The notes under the pieces are model-generated. The model did no database searches, was not told the DNA's origin, and saw only the letters and a list, made by a program, of their open reading frames with translations. The translations under genes and the position numbers were made by a program. From Palleronia salina (GTDB taxonomy: Bacteria > Pseudomonadota > Alphaproteobacteria > Rhodobacterales > Rhodobacteraceae): a stretch of 64,000 bases of DNA. Below, piece after piece: positions 1 to 8,946 of the stretch (the stretch's first letter is position 1; each line of letters begins with the position of its first letter). The DNA lies in assembly GCF_900141995.1 (NCBI RefSeq), contig NZ_FQZA01000011.1, forward strand, positions 1 through 64,000, written 5' to 3'.

Positions 1-1
1 C

Positions 2-82
2 GTTGCAACGCGATACGACCGGTGCCCAAAAGTCTTCCTCTCAGCCATCGCTCTCGCCGCTATCGTCATCTACTGGCTATGA
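2..82 (+). other. possible truncated 3' end of an upstream reading frame
   Basis: An open frame runs in from the window edge and ends at TGA 80-82. Its last 17 codons read KVFLSAIALAAIVIYWL, a good hydrophobic helix. It could be the C-terminus of an upstream membrane protein. It could instead be an N-terminal helix of the following BCCT transporter separated by a frameshift, because the transporter frame is closed just upstream by TGA 87-89. The window edge prevents a decision. Confidence 0.2.
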
Positions 83-98
83 GTCCTGAGCCTACCGC

Positions 99-1667
99 GT
101 GGGGCAGGACAATGTCCAACGGCGTATCGGTCCGCTAATCTTCGACATCCACAACCCGGTTTTCCTGATTTCGTCGCTGACCGTGGTCACTTTCGTGCTG
201 GTGACCCTGATCTTCCAAGACCAGGCGTCCGCGGTGTTCAACTGGCTGTTCGATTTCGTCACCAAGACATTCGACTGGGTCTTTCTCTCGGCCGCGAATG
301 TCTTCGTGCTGTTCTGCCTTTTCCTGGTCTTCAGCCCCCTGGGCAAGGTGCGGCTCGGCGGGACGGCGGCCACCCCCGATTTCGGCTATGCCTCTTGGTT
401 CGCGATGCTGTTCGCCGCGGGCATGGGGATCGGGCTCATGTTCTTCGGGGTGCTGGAGCCCGTCTACCACATGCAGGTCTCGAACCCGCTGGGACTGGAA
501 GGGCCGATCAACACCGAGACCGGCGAGATCGACCAGGCGCAGCTGGCCGACGCGCGCGGCCACGGGCTTGCGGCGACGATCTTCCACTTCGGCCTGCATC
601 CCTGGGCGGCCTACGCGATCGTCGCGCTCAGCCTCGCGCTCTTCACCTACAACAAGCAGCTTCCGCTCTCGATCCGGTCCGCGTTCTACCCGCTGATGGG
701 TGACAAGGTCTGGGGCTGGCCGGGGCACGTGATCGACATCATCGCGGTCTTCGCCACGCTTTTCGGCCTGACCACGTCGCTGGGCCTTGGCGCGCAGCAG
801 GCGACCTCGGGGCTGCACTACGTGTTCGGCGTGCCCGAGGGGCTGAACACCCAGATCATCGTGATCGCCGGTGTCACCGCCGTCGCGCTGATCTCGGTCG
901 TGCGCGGCATCGACGGCGGCGTGAAGCTTTTGTCGAACATCAACATGTGCTTCGCGGTCGCGTTGCTGTTCTTCGTCTTCCTGGCCGGCCCGACCATGCA
1001 GATCCTCAAGGACTTCTGGAACGGCCTGTCGACCTACGCCACCGACATCATCCCGCTCTCGAACCCCATAGGGCGGGAAGATGACAGCTTCCGCGAAAGC
1101 TGGACGTCGTTCTACTGGGCGTGGTGGATCAGCTGGTCGCCCTTCGTCGGCATGTTCATCGCGCGGGTGAGCCGGGGCCGCACGGTGCGCGAGTTCATCA
1201 TCTGCGTGATGCTGATCCCGACCGTGGTAAGCGTCTTCTGGATGGCGACCTTCGGCGGGACCGCGATCACCCAGGTCGCCACCATGGGCGAGGACAGCGG
1301 CGTCTACCAGAACGTGATCGCCAACTACAACGACTCGCTGGCGATGTTCGCGATGTTCGGGGACATGCCACTGACGATGATCACGTCGTCCATCGGCATC
1401 ATTCTCGTGCTGGTGTTCTTCATCACCTCGTCTGACTCCGGCTCGCTGGTCATCGATACGATCACCGCGGGCGGCAAGACCGAGGCGCCCACCGCACAGC
1501 GGGTCTTCTGGGCGACGACCGAGGGCGTTCTGGCCATCGTGCTGCTGATCGGCGGCGGCCTGACGGCACTCCAGGCCATGGTGAACGCGACCGGCATCAT
1601 CTTCACCATGGTGCTGCTGTTCCTGTGCTGGGCCATCCTCCAGGGCCTGCGGTCCGAGCCGAAGTGA
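99..1667 (+). CDS. BCCT family betaine/carnitine/choline-type transporter
   Basis: A 522-residue secondary transporter of the BCCT family, which imports quaternary-ammonium or sulfonium osmolytes with Na+ or H+ across the inner membrane. About twelve hydrophobic segments are visible. The glycine-rich stretch GMGIGLMFFGVLEP (residues 109-121) matches the substrate/cation segment of BetP-like members. The family signature WTSFYWAWWISWSPF lies at 335-349, followed by RVSRGRTVREF. The GTG start at 99 is the first usable start after an in-frame TGA at 87-89 and has no clear ribosome binding site, so the N-terminus is uncertain. A strong hairpin terminator follows the stop. The exact substrate cannot be read from the sequence. 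Confidence 0.9.
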   Translation: MGQDNVQRRIGPLIFDIHNPVFLISSLTVVTFVLVTLIFQDQASAVFNWLFDFVTKTFDWVFLSAANVFVLFCLFLVFSPLGKVRLGGTAATPDFGYASWFAMLFAAGMGIGLMFFGVLEPVYHMQVSNPLGLEGPINTETGEIDQAQLADARGHGLAATIFHFGLHPWAAYAIVALSLALFTYNKQLPLSIRSAFYPLMGDKVWGWPGHVIDIIAVFATLFGLTTSLGLGAQQATSGLHYVFGVPEGLNTQIIVIAGVTAVALISVVRGIDGGVKLLSNINMCFAVALLFFVFLAGPTMQILKDFWNGLSTYATDIIPLSNPIGREDDSFRESWTSFYWAWWISWSPFVGMFIARVSRGRTVREFIICVMLIPTVVSVFWMATFGGTAITQVATMGEDSGVYQNVIANYNDSLAMFAMFGDMPLTMITSSIGIILVLVFFITSSDSGSLVIDTITAGGKTEAPTAQRVFWATTEGVLAIVLLIGGGLTALQAMVNATGIIFTMVLLFLCWAILQGLRSEPK

Positions 1668-1704
1668 CACAAGACGCCCGCGCGCCGGCGCAGATGCAAG
1701 ATAG

Positions 1705-1742
1705 CGCCCCCGCGTCCGCCCCCGGCCGCGGGGGCGTTTTTT
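1705..1742 (+). terminator. Rho-independent terminator of the BCCT gene
   Basis: A 9-bp perfect stem, CGCCCCCGC (1705-1713) with GCGGGGGCG (1728-1736), is followed by six T residues (1737-1742). It sits 37 bases after the transporter stop codon and before the sit promoter. Confidence 0.85.
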
Positions 1743-1799
1743 CTCCGGGGCGCGTTGTGCTACATGATCGAGGTGGCCGCGGAAAGCGGACGACCTTTT

Positions 1800-1822
1800 T
1801 GCGAATGCTTCGCAGAAGCATT
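1800..1822. promoter_or_regulatory. candidate Mur (Fur-family) operator of sitABCD
   Basis: Two overlapping palindromes are present. TGCGAA-TGC-TTCGCA occupies 1800-1814 and AATGCTT-CGCAG-AAGCATT occupies 1804-1822, both with perfect arms. Interleaved repeats of this kind are typical of Fur-family sites, and Mur is the known manganese-dependent Fur homologue that represses sit operons in alphaproteobacteria. The site abuts the likely -35 box, so binding would block transcription. The protein assignment is inference; the palindromes are seen directly. Confidence 0.55.
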
Positions 1823-1849
1823 GACGGCGCGTCCACCCGGCACTAGCTT
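1821..1849 (+). promoter_or_regulatory. candidate sigma-70 promoter of sitABCD
   Basis: TTGACG (1821-1826) and TAGCTT (1844-1849) are separated by 17 bases, about 50 bases before the sitA start. The -35 hexamer begins inside the right end of the palindromic operator. Confidence 0.45.
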
Positions 1850-1899
1850 TTATCGCGAGACATCCGGCCACCCGGCTGGTGTCGAACGGGAGATGATGG

Positions 1900-2856
1900 A
1901 TGACCCTCAGCAGGAGAGCCTTCGCTGCGATCGCCGCGTCATTGGCCCTGGCAGCAAGCAGCGGTTGGGCCGCGGCGCAGGATCGTGTGAGCGTGGTCGC
2001 CACGACCGGCATGATCGCCGATGCCGCGCGCGAGGTCGGGGGCGACATGGTCGACGTGCAGGCCCTGATGGGGCCGGGGGTCGATCCGCACGCCTATCGC
2101 CAGACCCGCAGCGACATCGTGGCGCTGGCCAATGCCGATCTGGTGCTGTGGAACGGTCTCTATCTCGAGGCGCAGATGGAGGAGTTCCTGCTCGAACTGG
2201 GCCGGGACCAGCCCGTGGTCGCGGTGGCCGAGGGCGTTCCCGAGGACCGGCTGATCGGCAGCGCGGATTACGACGGCCGCTATGATCCGCACCTGTGGAT
2301 GACGCCCGAGCTGTGGTCTCGCGTGGTGGAAACCGTGCGCGATGCCCTGATCGAGGTGCGCCCCGAGGGCGCAGACACCTTCACCGCCAATGCCGAAGAC
2401 TACCTGTCCGAGCTGTCCGACCTGGCCGACTATACCGCCGAGGCCCTGTCGTCGGTGCCCGCGGACCGCCGCGTGCTGGTCACGGCGCACGATGCCTTCG
2501 GCTATTTCGGCGCGGCCTATGATTTCGAGGTCATCGGCATCCAGGGCATCTCGACCGAAAGCGAGGCGGGATTGCGCCGTGTCTCGGAACTGGTCGACCT
2601 GCTGGTCGCGCGCGACATCGGCGCCGTTTTCGTCGAAACCTCGGTCAGCGACCGCAACATCCGCGCCCTGATCGAAGGCGCCGCGGCCGAGGGGCACGAG
2701 GTCGCCATCGGGGGCGAGCTCTATTCCGACGCCATGGGCGAACCGGGCACCTATCGCGGAACCTATGTCGGCATGATCGACTCGAACGTGACGACCATCG
2801 CCCGGGCGCTGGGCGGCGAGGCGCCGGAGACCGGCATGCAGGACCTGCTGAACTGA
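1900..2856 (+). CDS. sitA: metal ABC transporter substrate-binding protein
   Basis: A 318-residue periplasmic cluster-9 metal-binding protein (ZnuA/TroA fold) that delivers Mn, Zn or Fe to the ABC importer encoded next to it. A signal peptide covers about residues 1-26 (cleavage near AAAQD). Candidate ligands are His64 (GVDPHAY), His131 (DPHLWM), His197 (TAHDAFGYF) and Asp277 (LYSDAMG). This His-His-His-Asp set with spacings 67/66/80 closely resembles TroA of Treponema, which binds Zn and Mn. There is no His-rich loop of the sort seen in zinc-specific ZnuA. The stop overlaps the next start by one base (TGATG), so the four sit genes form one translationally coupled operon. Metal preference cannot be fixed from sequence; the Mur-like operator favours manganese. 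Confidence 0.9.
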   Translation: MTLSRRAFAAIAASLALAASSGWAAAQDRVSVVATTGMIADAAREVGGDMVDVQALMGPGVDPHAYRQTRSDIVALANADLVLWNGLYLEAQMEEFLLELGRDQPVVAVAEGVPEDRLIGSADYDGRYDPHLWMTPELWSRVVETVRDALIEVRPEGADTFTANAEDYLSELSDLADYTAEALSSVPADRRVLVTAHDAFGYFGAAYDFEVIGIQGISTESEAGLRRVSELVDLLVARDIGAVFVETSVSDRNIRALIEGAAAEGHEVAIGGELYSDAMGEPGTYRGTYVGMIDSNVTTIARALGGEAPETGMQDLLN

Positions 2857-3692
2857 TGGCCTCCCCGATGAGCCCTGGCCAACAGCCCACCATCGCGACC
2901 GAAAACGGACGGGCCGCCCGGCCTGTCGCGGTGCCCTCGGGCGCGCCCCTGGCGGTCCGCGGCCTGACCGTGTCGTATGGCGAGAAGCCTGCCGTCTTTT
3001 CGGTCGACGCGACCTTCCCGGCGGAATCCATGTCGGCGATCATCGGCCCCAACGGTGCCGGGAAATCGACGCTGCTGAAGGCGTCGCTGGGCGTGATCCC
3101 GCGCCTGTCCGGCGATGTCTACGTTTTCGGGCAGGCCATCGAGAAGGCCCGCGAGCGGATCGCCTATGTCCCCCAGCGCGCCAGCGTCGATTGGGATTTC
3201 CCGACCACCGTGATGGATGTCGTGCAGATGGGGCTTTATCGCAGGGTCGGGCTGCTGGGCCGGTTGTCGGGCAGGATGGCGGCCCGCGCGCGGGATTGTC
3301 TCGACCGCGTTGGCATGGCGGATTTCGCCCATCGCCAGATCGGCCAGCTGTCGGGCGGCCAGCAACAGCGCGTGTTCCTGGCGCGCGCGCTGGCGCAGGA
3401 CGCGGATCTCTACCTGCTGGACGAGCCTTTCGCGGGCGTGGATGCCGCGACCGAGCGCGCGATCATCGACGTGCTGAAGACGCTGAAGGCCGAGGGCAAG
3501 GCCGTGGTCGCCGTCCACCACGACCTGTCGACCGTCCGCGACTATTTCGACCACGTCTTCCTCATCAACGTGCGGCGCATTGCCGAGGGGCCTGTCGCCA
3601 CCGCCTTCACGACCGGGAACCTTCAGGCGACCTATGGCGGGCGGCTGGCGGCCACCCACCTCGACGAGCTGTCGCCGACCGGCGGGGCGTGA
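2856..3692 (+). CDS. sitB: metal ABC transporter ATP-binding protein
   Basis: A 278-residue cytoplasmic ATPase that powers the metal importer. Walker [10 protein letters not shown] is at residues 64-72, the Q-loop lies in [13 protein letters not shown], the signature LSGGQQQR follows, and Walker B is LYLLDEPF with the H-loop in VAVHHDL. The roughly 30 residues before the ABC fold are low-complexity and may be partly spurious, but the ATG overlaps the sitA stop and gives the natural coupled start. One-base overlap with sitC. Confidence 0.9.
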   Translation: MASPMSPGQQPTIATENGRAARPVAVPSGAPLAVRGLTVSYGEKPAVFSVDATFPAESMSAIIGPNGAGKSTLLKASLGVIPRLSGDVYVFGQAIEKARERIAYVPQRASVDWDFPTTVMDVVQMGLYRRVGLLGRLSGRMAARARDCLDRVGMADFAHRQIGQLSGGQQQRVFLARALAQDADLYLLDEPFAGVDAATERAIIDVLKTLKAEGKAVVAVHHDLSTVRDYFDHVFLINVRRIAEGPVATAFTTGNLQATYGGRLAATHLDELSPTGGA

Positions 3693-4906
3693 TGCAGACG
3701 TTCCTCGATGCGCTGTTTCTGCAGGCGGGCTATAACGCCGCGCTGGTGGCGATCGGGGCTGCGTTGCTGGGCTTTGCCGCCGGATCGGCCGGGACGTTCC
3801 TGTTTCTCAGGAAACGGGCGCTGGTCTCGGACGCGGTGGCCCACGCGACCCTTCCGGGCGTGGGGCTCGCCTTCATCGTCATGGTCTCGCTCGGCGGGGA
3901 CGGGCGCAGCCTGCTGGGCCTGCTGGCGGGCTCGGCGCTGACGGCGTGGATCGGGCTCTTGCTGATCGAATGGATCACCCGGCGCACCCGGCTGGCCGAG
4001 GATGCGGCCATCGGCGCGGTGCTGGGCGTGTTCTTCGGGCTGGGCGTGGTTCTTCTGACCGTCGTGCAAAGCATGAGCGCGGGCCGGCAGGCCGGGCTGG
4101 AGACCTTCCTGCTGGGCTCGACCGCCGGGATGCTGTACGAGGACGCGGTGGTGATCGCGGTGGGCGGATCGCTGACGGTGCTGGCCACCTCGCTTCTGCG
4201 CCGCCCGATGACGCTGGTGGCCTTCGACAGCGAATACGCCGCCGCCATGGGATACGACGTGCGGCGGATCGATCTCCTGATGATGGGCCTCGTCATGGCC
4301 GTGACGGTGATCGGCCTGAAACTGGTCGGACTGATCCTGATCGTCGCCATGCTGATCATTCCCGCCGTGACCGCCCGTTTCTGGACCGACCGGTCGCACC
4401 GCGTGATCTGGATCGCCGGGGCGGCGGGCGGCGCCTCGGGATACCTGGGGGCCGTGATCTCGGCCTCGGCCCCGTCGATGCCCACCGGTCCGATCATCGT
4501 GCTGGTCGCCGCGGCGATCTTCGTCGTGTCGCTGTTCTTCGCCCCCGGGCGTGGCGTCCTGGCCGCGGTGCTGCGGCACCGCCGGTTCCAGGCGCGGGTG
4601 CACCGTCGGCAGGGGCTTTTGGCCCTGGCGGCGCAGCACCCGATCCGCGAGGCCTACACCGTGCGGCTTCTCGCGCGCGAGGGGCTGGTGCGCCCCGACG
4701 GTGTGCCGACCGACGCGGGCCGCGCGCAGGCCGCCAAGGTCGCCCGCGACGAACGCCGCTGGGACGTGGCGCGCGAGGTGCACCAGGATGCCGGGCTGAC
4801 GGGCCGCTACGACGGGCTGACCCCCATCGAAGAGGTCTTCACCCGCGACGAGATCGACGAGTTCGACCGACGGCTTGGACCGCCCATGGGCCTGGGGGAC
4901 GTGTGA
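3692..4906 (+). CDS. sitC: metal ABC transporter permease with C-terminal DtxR-like domain
   Basis: An ABC-3 family permease of 404 residues. Residues 1-290 carry the membrane helices, including the conserved DAVAHATLPGVGLAF segment after the first helix. Residues about 300-404 are a soluble extension absent from minimal permeases such as ZnuB. The stretch around 318-362 (HPIREAYTVRLLAREGLV, then TDAGRAQAAKVARDERRWDVAREVH) resembles the winged helix and following helix of DtxR/MntR repressors. Similar extensions are known on some SitC-type permeases. A role as cytoplasmic metal or regulatory domain is inference. The start is the ATG that overlaps the sitB stop; the longer open frame upstream is a shadow of sitB. 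Confidence 0.88.
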   Translation: MQTFLDALFLQAGYNAALVAIGAALLGFAAGSAGTFLFLRKRALVSDAVAHATLPGVGLAFIVMVSLGGDGRSLLGLLAGSALTAWIGLLLIEWITRRTRLAEDAAIGAVLGVFFGLGVVLLTVVQSMSAGRQAGLETFLLGSTAGMLYEDAVVIAVGGSLTVLATSLLRRPMTLVAFDSEYAAAMGYDVRRIDLLMMGLVMAVTVIGLKLVGLILIVAMLIIPAVTARFWTDRSHRVIWIAGAAGGASGYLGAVISASAPSMPTGPIIVLVAAAIFVVSLFFAPGRGVLAAVLRHRRFQARVHRRQGLLALAAQHPIREAYTVRLLAREGLVRPDGVPTDAGRAQAAKVARDERRWDVAREVHQDAGLTGRYDGLTPIEEVFTRDEIDEFDRRLGPPMGLGDV

Positions 4907-5838
4907 TGGGGGCCGAGTTCGTCCAGTTCTCGCTGACGCCGATCCTGATCGGGGTCTTCGCGGCCATCGCCTGCGCGCTGCCCGGAAACTTCCTGATCCT
5001 GCGGCGCCAGGCCCTGATCGGCGACGCCATCAGCCACGTGGTCCTGCCCGGTATCGTGGTGGCGTTCCTGCTGACCGGGATGGTCGCCGCGATACCGATG
5101 ATGATTGGCGCGGCGGGCGCGGCCATTCTGGCCGTCATCCTGATCGAAGCGGTGAAGCGCCTTGGCCAGATCGAGCCGGGCGCGGCCATGGGCGTGGTCT
5201 TCACCACGATGTTCGCGGCCGGTGTCCTGATCCTCGAGCAGTCCGACACCAGCCAGGTTCACCTGGATGTCGAGCACGCGCTGATGGGCAATCTCGAGTC
5301 GCTGATCTGGTTTCGGGCCGATGGGTGGGGCTCGCTCCTCGATCCGGCGGCGCTGGCCTCCCTGCCGGACGAGCTGCCGCGCATCGCGCTGGTCTGTGCG
5401 CTGGTGGTCGTGCTGACGCTGGTCTTCTGGCGCTGGCTGAAGATCGCGACCTTCGACGAGGGTTTCGCCCAGGCGCTGGGCATCCCGGCGGCGGCGGTGG
5501 GCTTCGGCCTGATGGTCACCGCGGCCGTGGCCGCCGTCGCGGCCTTCGACGCGGTGGGCTCGATCATCGTGATCGCCATGTTCATCTGCCCGCCCGCCGC
5601 CGCCCGGCTGATGACCAACCGGCTGGCGCACCAGGTCTGGTGGTCGGTCGCTTTCGCCACGATGTCGGCCATCCTGGGCTATGTCTTCGCGGGCTACGGG
5701 CCGCTGTGGTTCGGGGCGCAGAACGCGGTGAGCGCGGCCGGCATGATCGCGACCGTGTCCGGCGTCATCCTGGGGCTCGCCTGTCTCTTCGGTCCGCATC
5801 GGAGCCGTGTGGGGGCAGGCCGGGACGAGGCCGCCTGA
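4906..5838 (+). CDS. sitD: metal ABC transporter permease (second)
   Basis: A 310-residue second ABC-3 permease, expected to pair with SitC to form the membrane pore. The family segment GDAISHVVLPGIVVAFLL follows the first helix, and eight or so hydrophobic helices can be traced. Unlike SitC it ends soon after the last helix. The ATG overlaps the sitC stop by one base. The A-B-C-D order with two different permeases is typical of Sit systems and unlike znuABC. Confidence 0.88.
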   Translation: MGAEFVQFSLTPILIGVFAAIACALPGNFLILRRQALIGDAISHVVLPGIVVAFLLTGMVAAIPMMIGAAGAAILAVILIEAVKRLGQIEPGAAMGVVFTTMFAAGVLILEQSDTSQVHLDVEHALMGNLESLIWFRADGWGSLLDPAALASLPDELPRIALVCALVVVLTLVFWRWLKIATFDEGFAQALGIPAAAVGFGLMVTAAVAAVAAFDAVGSIIVIAMFICPPAAARLMTNRLAHQVWWSVAFATMSAILGYVFAGYGPLWFGAQNAVSAAGMIATVSGVILGLACLFGPHRSRVGAGRDEAA

Positions 5839-5955
5839 TCGGAACGGCGGCGCCACCCGGCCGTTGACCGGCAATGCAGGGGAGATCGCCGGCCCCTGCC
5901 CGAAGGGCGGACCCGTCGCCAGGGTCAGCCGCATCGAGCCAAGGAAGGGAAACGC

Positions 5956-6879
5956 ATGTACGGAGAGATCGAAGGCACAGGTTTCGAGACCATCGACCCT
6001 GATTTCGAGTCCTGCCTGATCGGCCACGCGCGGGTCGAGAGGCTGTGGACCGGGGCGCGCTGGTCGGAAGGGCCGGTCTGGTTCGCCGCCGGGCGCTACC
6101 TGCTATGGTCCGACATTCCCAACAACCGCATCCTGCGCTGGGACGATACCGACGGCAGGGTCTCCGTCTTTCGCGAGCCTTCGCGCAATGCCAACGGGCA
6201 CACGGTCGACCGGCAGGGACGGCTGGTGTCCTGCGAGCACCTGTCGCGGCAGGTCACCCGCACCGAGCATGACGGACGCGTCACGGTCATCGCCGACCGC
6301 CACGAGGGCAAGCGCCTGAACTCGCCCAATGACGTGGTGGTGAAATCGGACGGCTCCATCTGGTTCAGCGACCCCAGCTACGGGATCCTGATGGATTACG
6401 AGGGCGCCCGCGCCGAAAGCGAGATCGGCGCCTGTCACGTCTATCGCGTGGGGCCGGACGGCGGCATCAGCATCGCCGCCGACGACTACATGAAGCCCAA
6501 CGGGCTGGCCTTCTCGCCCGACGAAAGCGTGCTCTACATCGCCGATACCGGCGTGACCCACACGCCGGGGGGACCCAAGCACATCCGCCGACACGCGGTG
6601 GCCGAGGATGGCACCCTCTCGGGGGGCGAGGTGTTCGCCGAATGCACCGCCGGGTTCTTCGACGGCTTCCGCGTGGACCGCGATGGCCGCATCTGGACCT
6701 CGGCCGCCGACGGGGTGCATTGCTACGCGCCCGATGGCCGGTTGCTGGGCAAGATTCGCATCCCGGAGCTGGTGGCCAATGTCTGCTTCGGTGGCGCCAA
6801 GCTGAACCGGCTGTTCATCTGCGGGACCACGTCGCTCTACTCGGTGTTCCTGAACGTGAACGGCGTGTCGCCGGTCTGA
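5956..6879 (+). CDS. SMP-30/gluconolactonase/LRE-family protein
   Basis: A 307-residue beta-propeller protein of the SMP-30/gluconolactonase family, which contains metal-dependent sugar lactonases. Likely metal ligands are the Glu of SEGPVWF near residue 39, the Asn of NSPNDVV near 122 and the Asp of DTGVTH near 197. There is no signal peptide, so it is probably cytoplasmic. An AAGGAAGGG ribosome binding site sits just upstream of the ATG. It converges on the ABC exporter gene with only seven bases between stops. The exact lactone substrate is unknown; no sugar operon surrounds it. Confidence 0.82.
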   Translation: MYGEIEGTGFETIDPDFESCLIGHARVERLWTGARWSEGPVWFAAGRYLLWSDIPNNRILRWDDTDGRVSVFREPSRNANGHTVDRQGRLVSCEHLSRQVTRTEHDGRVTVIADRHEGKRLNSPNDVVVKSDGSIWFSDPSYGILMDYEGARAESEIGACHVYRVGPDGGISIAADDYMKPNGLAFSPDESVLYIADTGVTHTPGGPKHIRRHAVAEDGTLSGGEVFAECTAGFFDGFRVDRDGRIWTSAADGVHCYAPDGRLLGKIRIPELVANVCFGGAKLNRLFICGTTSLYSVFLNVNGVSPV

Positions 6880-6886
6880 GGTCTGG

Positions 6887-8734
6887 TCAGTCCTCGCTCG
6901 CCAGGAAGCCGCCCGATTGGCGCTGCCATAGCCGGGCGTAGAGACCGCCCTTCGCCAACAGCTCGGCGTGGGTGCCCTGCTCGACGATGCGGCCGCCATC
7001 CATCACCACCAGCCGGTCCATGGCGGCGATGGTGGACAGGCGGTGCGCGATGGCGATCACGGTCTTGCCCTCCATCAGGACGGACAGGCGCGACTGGATG
7101 GCGGCCTCGACCTCGCTGTCGAGCGCGCTGGTCGCCTCGTCCAGCACCAGGATCGGCGCATCCTTCAGCGCCACGCGGGCGATCGCGATGCGCTGCCGCT
7201 GGCCGCCCGAAAGCTTCACGCCCCGCTCGCCCACGTGGGCGTCCAGACCGCGCCGCCCCTCGGCATCGCTGAGGCCCGGAACGAATTCCTGCGCCTCGGC
7301 CATTGCGACCGCCTGCTCGATCTGGGCCTCGCTGGCCTCGGGGCGGCCGTAGGCGATGTTCTCGCGCACCGAACGATGCAGCAGCGCGCTGTCCTGGCTG
7401 ACGACGCCGATGGCGGCGCGCACGCTGTCCTGCGTGACCTCGCGCACGTCCTGCCCGTCGATGGTGATGCGGCCCGCGTCGATGTCGTGCAGCCTGAGCA
7501 GCAGGTTGACCAGCGTCGACTTGCCGGCACCCGAGCGGCCCACGAGGCCCACCCGTTCGCCGGGTCGGACATGCAGCGTCAGGTCGTTCAGCACAGCCAT
7601 GGGCCGCGCATCGTCGGCGCCGGAATAGCGGAAGGTCACGCTGTCGAACCGGATCTCGCCCGCGACGGGCACGAGCGGCGCGGCGCCGGGGCGGTCCTGC
7701 ACCGCGCGCGGCAGCGACAGGGTCGAGATCCCGTCGCGCACGGTGCCGATATTCTCGAACAGCGCGGCGAACTCCCAGGTGATCCAGTGCGACATGTTGT
7801 TGAGCCGCAGGGCCAGCGGCACGGCGACGGCCACGGCGCCGACCTCGACTCGGCCCGCGGACCAAAGCCACAGCCCGATGCCCGTCACCGCGGCCACCAG
7901 CGCCACGTTGATCGTGTTGAGGAAGATGTCCTGCGCCGCCGACAGCCGCATCTGGCGATGGACGGTGCCCAGGAACTGGTCCATCCCCTCGCGCATCCAG
8001 GCCTCTTCCCGGTCGGAATGGGAAAACAGCTTCACCGTGGCGATGTTGGTATAGCTGTCGACCAACCGCCCGGTCATGCCCGCGCGCGCGTCGGCCTGCT
8101 GTTGCGCGACCTGTCCCAGCCGCGGCACGATCAGCCACAGCATCACGCCGTAGGCCGCGGCCCACGTGGCGAAGGGGAGGGCCAGCCGCCAGTCCAGTGT
8201 CGCCGCCAGCACCAGCGCCGACAGGAACAGGGTCGAGACGTAGACCCCCACATCGACCAGCTTCATCGCGACTTCGCGCACGGCCAGCGCGGTCTGCATC
8301 AACCGTTGCGAGATCCGGCCCGAGAACTCGTCGTTGAAGAACCCGATCGACTGGCGCAGCAGGTAGCGGTGGGCCTGCCAGCGGATGCGCTGGGGGAAAT
8401 TGCCCATGAGTGTCTGGTGCATGATGACCGTCGACATCGCGTTCAAGATCGGCAGGACGAGCAGAAGCACCACCGCCATGAACAGGATGCGCCCCCCGTG
8501 CAGGTCCCAGAACTGGTCGCGGGGCGTGGCGGACAGGTCGTTGACGATCTCGCCCAGCCAGCCGAACAGCGCGACCTCGATCACGGCCATGGCGCCCGAC
8601 CCGAGCCCCAGCAGCACGAGCCATGGCAACGCGCCCCGGCTGTAATGCAGCATGAACCGTCCCAGGGTCGCAGGCGGCATCCGCGGCGGGTCATCGGGAT
8701 AGGGCGCGATGCGCCGCTCGAACCAGGCAAACAT
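6887..8734 (-). CDS. ABC exporter, fused permease and ATPase
   Basis: A 615-residue type I ABC exporter half-transporter (MsbA/MdlB class) that should work as a homodimer or heterodimer in the inner membrane. The six-helix transmembrane domain spans roughly residues 30-320. The nucleotide-binding domain carries Walker A GRSGAGKST, signature LSGGQRQR and Walker B ILVLDEATSALD. The start was placed at MFAWFERRIAPYPDD; the open frame continues 35 codons further upstream but that part has no family similarity. Substrate is unknown (lipid, peptide or drug are all possible). Confidence 0.88.
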   Translation of the reverse strand: MFAWFERRIAPYPDDPPRMPPATLGRFMLHYSRGALPWLVLLGLGSGAMAVIEVALFGWLGEIVNDLSATPRDQFWDLHGGRILFMAVVLLLVLPILNAMSTVIMHQTLMGNFPQRIRWQAHRYLLRQSIGFFNDEFSGRISQRLMQTALAVREVAMKLVDVGVYVSTLFLSALVLAATLDWRLALPFATWAAAYGVMLWLIVPRLGQVAQQQADARAGMTGRLVDSYTNIATVKLFSHSDREEAWMREGMDQFLGTVHRQMRLSAAQDIFLNTINVALVAAVTGIGLWLWSAGRVEVGAVAVAVPLALRLNNMSHWITWEFAALFENIGTVRDGISTLSLPRAVQDRPGAAPLVPVAGEIRFDSVTFRYSGADDARPMAVLNDLTLHVRPGERVGLVGRSGAGKSTLVNLLLRLHDIDAGRITIDGQDVREVTQDSVRAAIGVVSQDSALLHRSVRENIAYGRPEASEAQIEQAVAMAEAQEFVPGLSDAEGRRGLDAHVGERGVKLSGGQRQRIAIARVALKDAPILVLDEATSALDSEVEAAIQSRLSVLMEGKTVIAIAHRLSTIAAMDRLVVMDGGRIVEQGTHAELLAKGGLYARLWQRQSGGFLASED

Positions 8735-8894
8735 GGGCTGTCCTCGGGGTGTCGCGCGGCCCGTCGGGCAGGCGGCGCAGGGCCTCAACATAGGCAGGTT
8801 GCCGGCTGTTGTCAGGGCCGGAATCGGCCACCTCCGCAAGCCCCGGCCCGAGGACGCCCGCGACGCCGGGCCATCCCGACGCCACGTCGCCCGC

Positions 8895-8906
8895 GCAAGC
8901 GCTTGC
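8895..8906. promoter_or_regulatory. LacI-type palindrome between divergent genes
   Basis: GCAAGCGCTTGC is a perfect 12-base palindrome with the AAGCGCTT core typical of LacI/GalR-family operators. It is itself enclosed by a longer inverted repeat, CGCCCGCGC (8888-8896) and GCGCGGGCG (8910-8918). It lies between the divergent ABC exporter and receiver genes. No LacI-family regulator is encoded in this window. Confidence 0.3.
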
Positions 8907-8946
8907 CATGCGCGGGCGCCCCCCTAGCTTCCACGAAATACCCGCA

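Noticed and set aside
135-2048. A 637-codon minus-strand open frame antisense to the BCCT and sitA genes
   Set aside because: High GC gives long stop-free frames opposite real genes; its translation is rich in Arg/His/Asp with no domain, while the plus-strand genes are clear.
3191-3691. Upstream in-frame extension of sitC
   Set aside because: These codons lie within sitB in another frame; the coupled ATG at 3692 is the real start.
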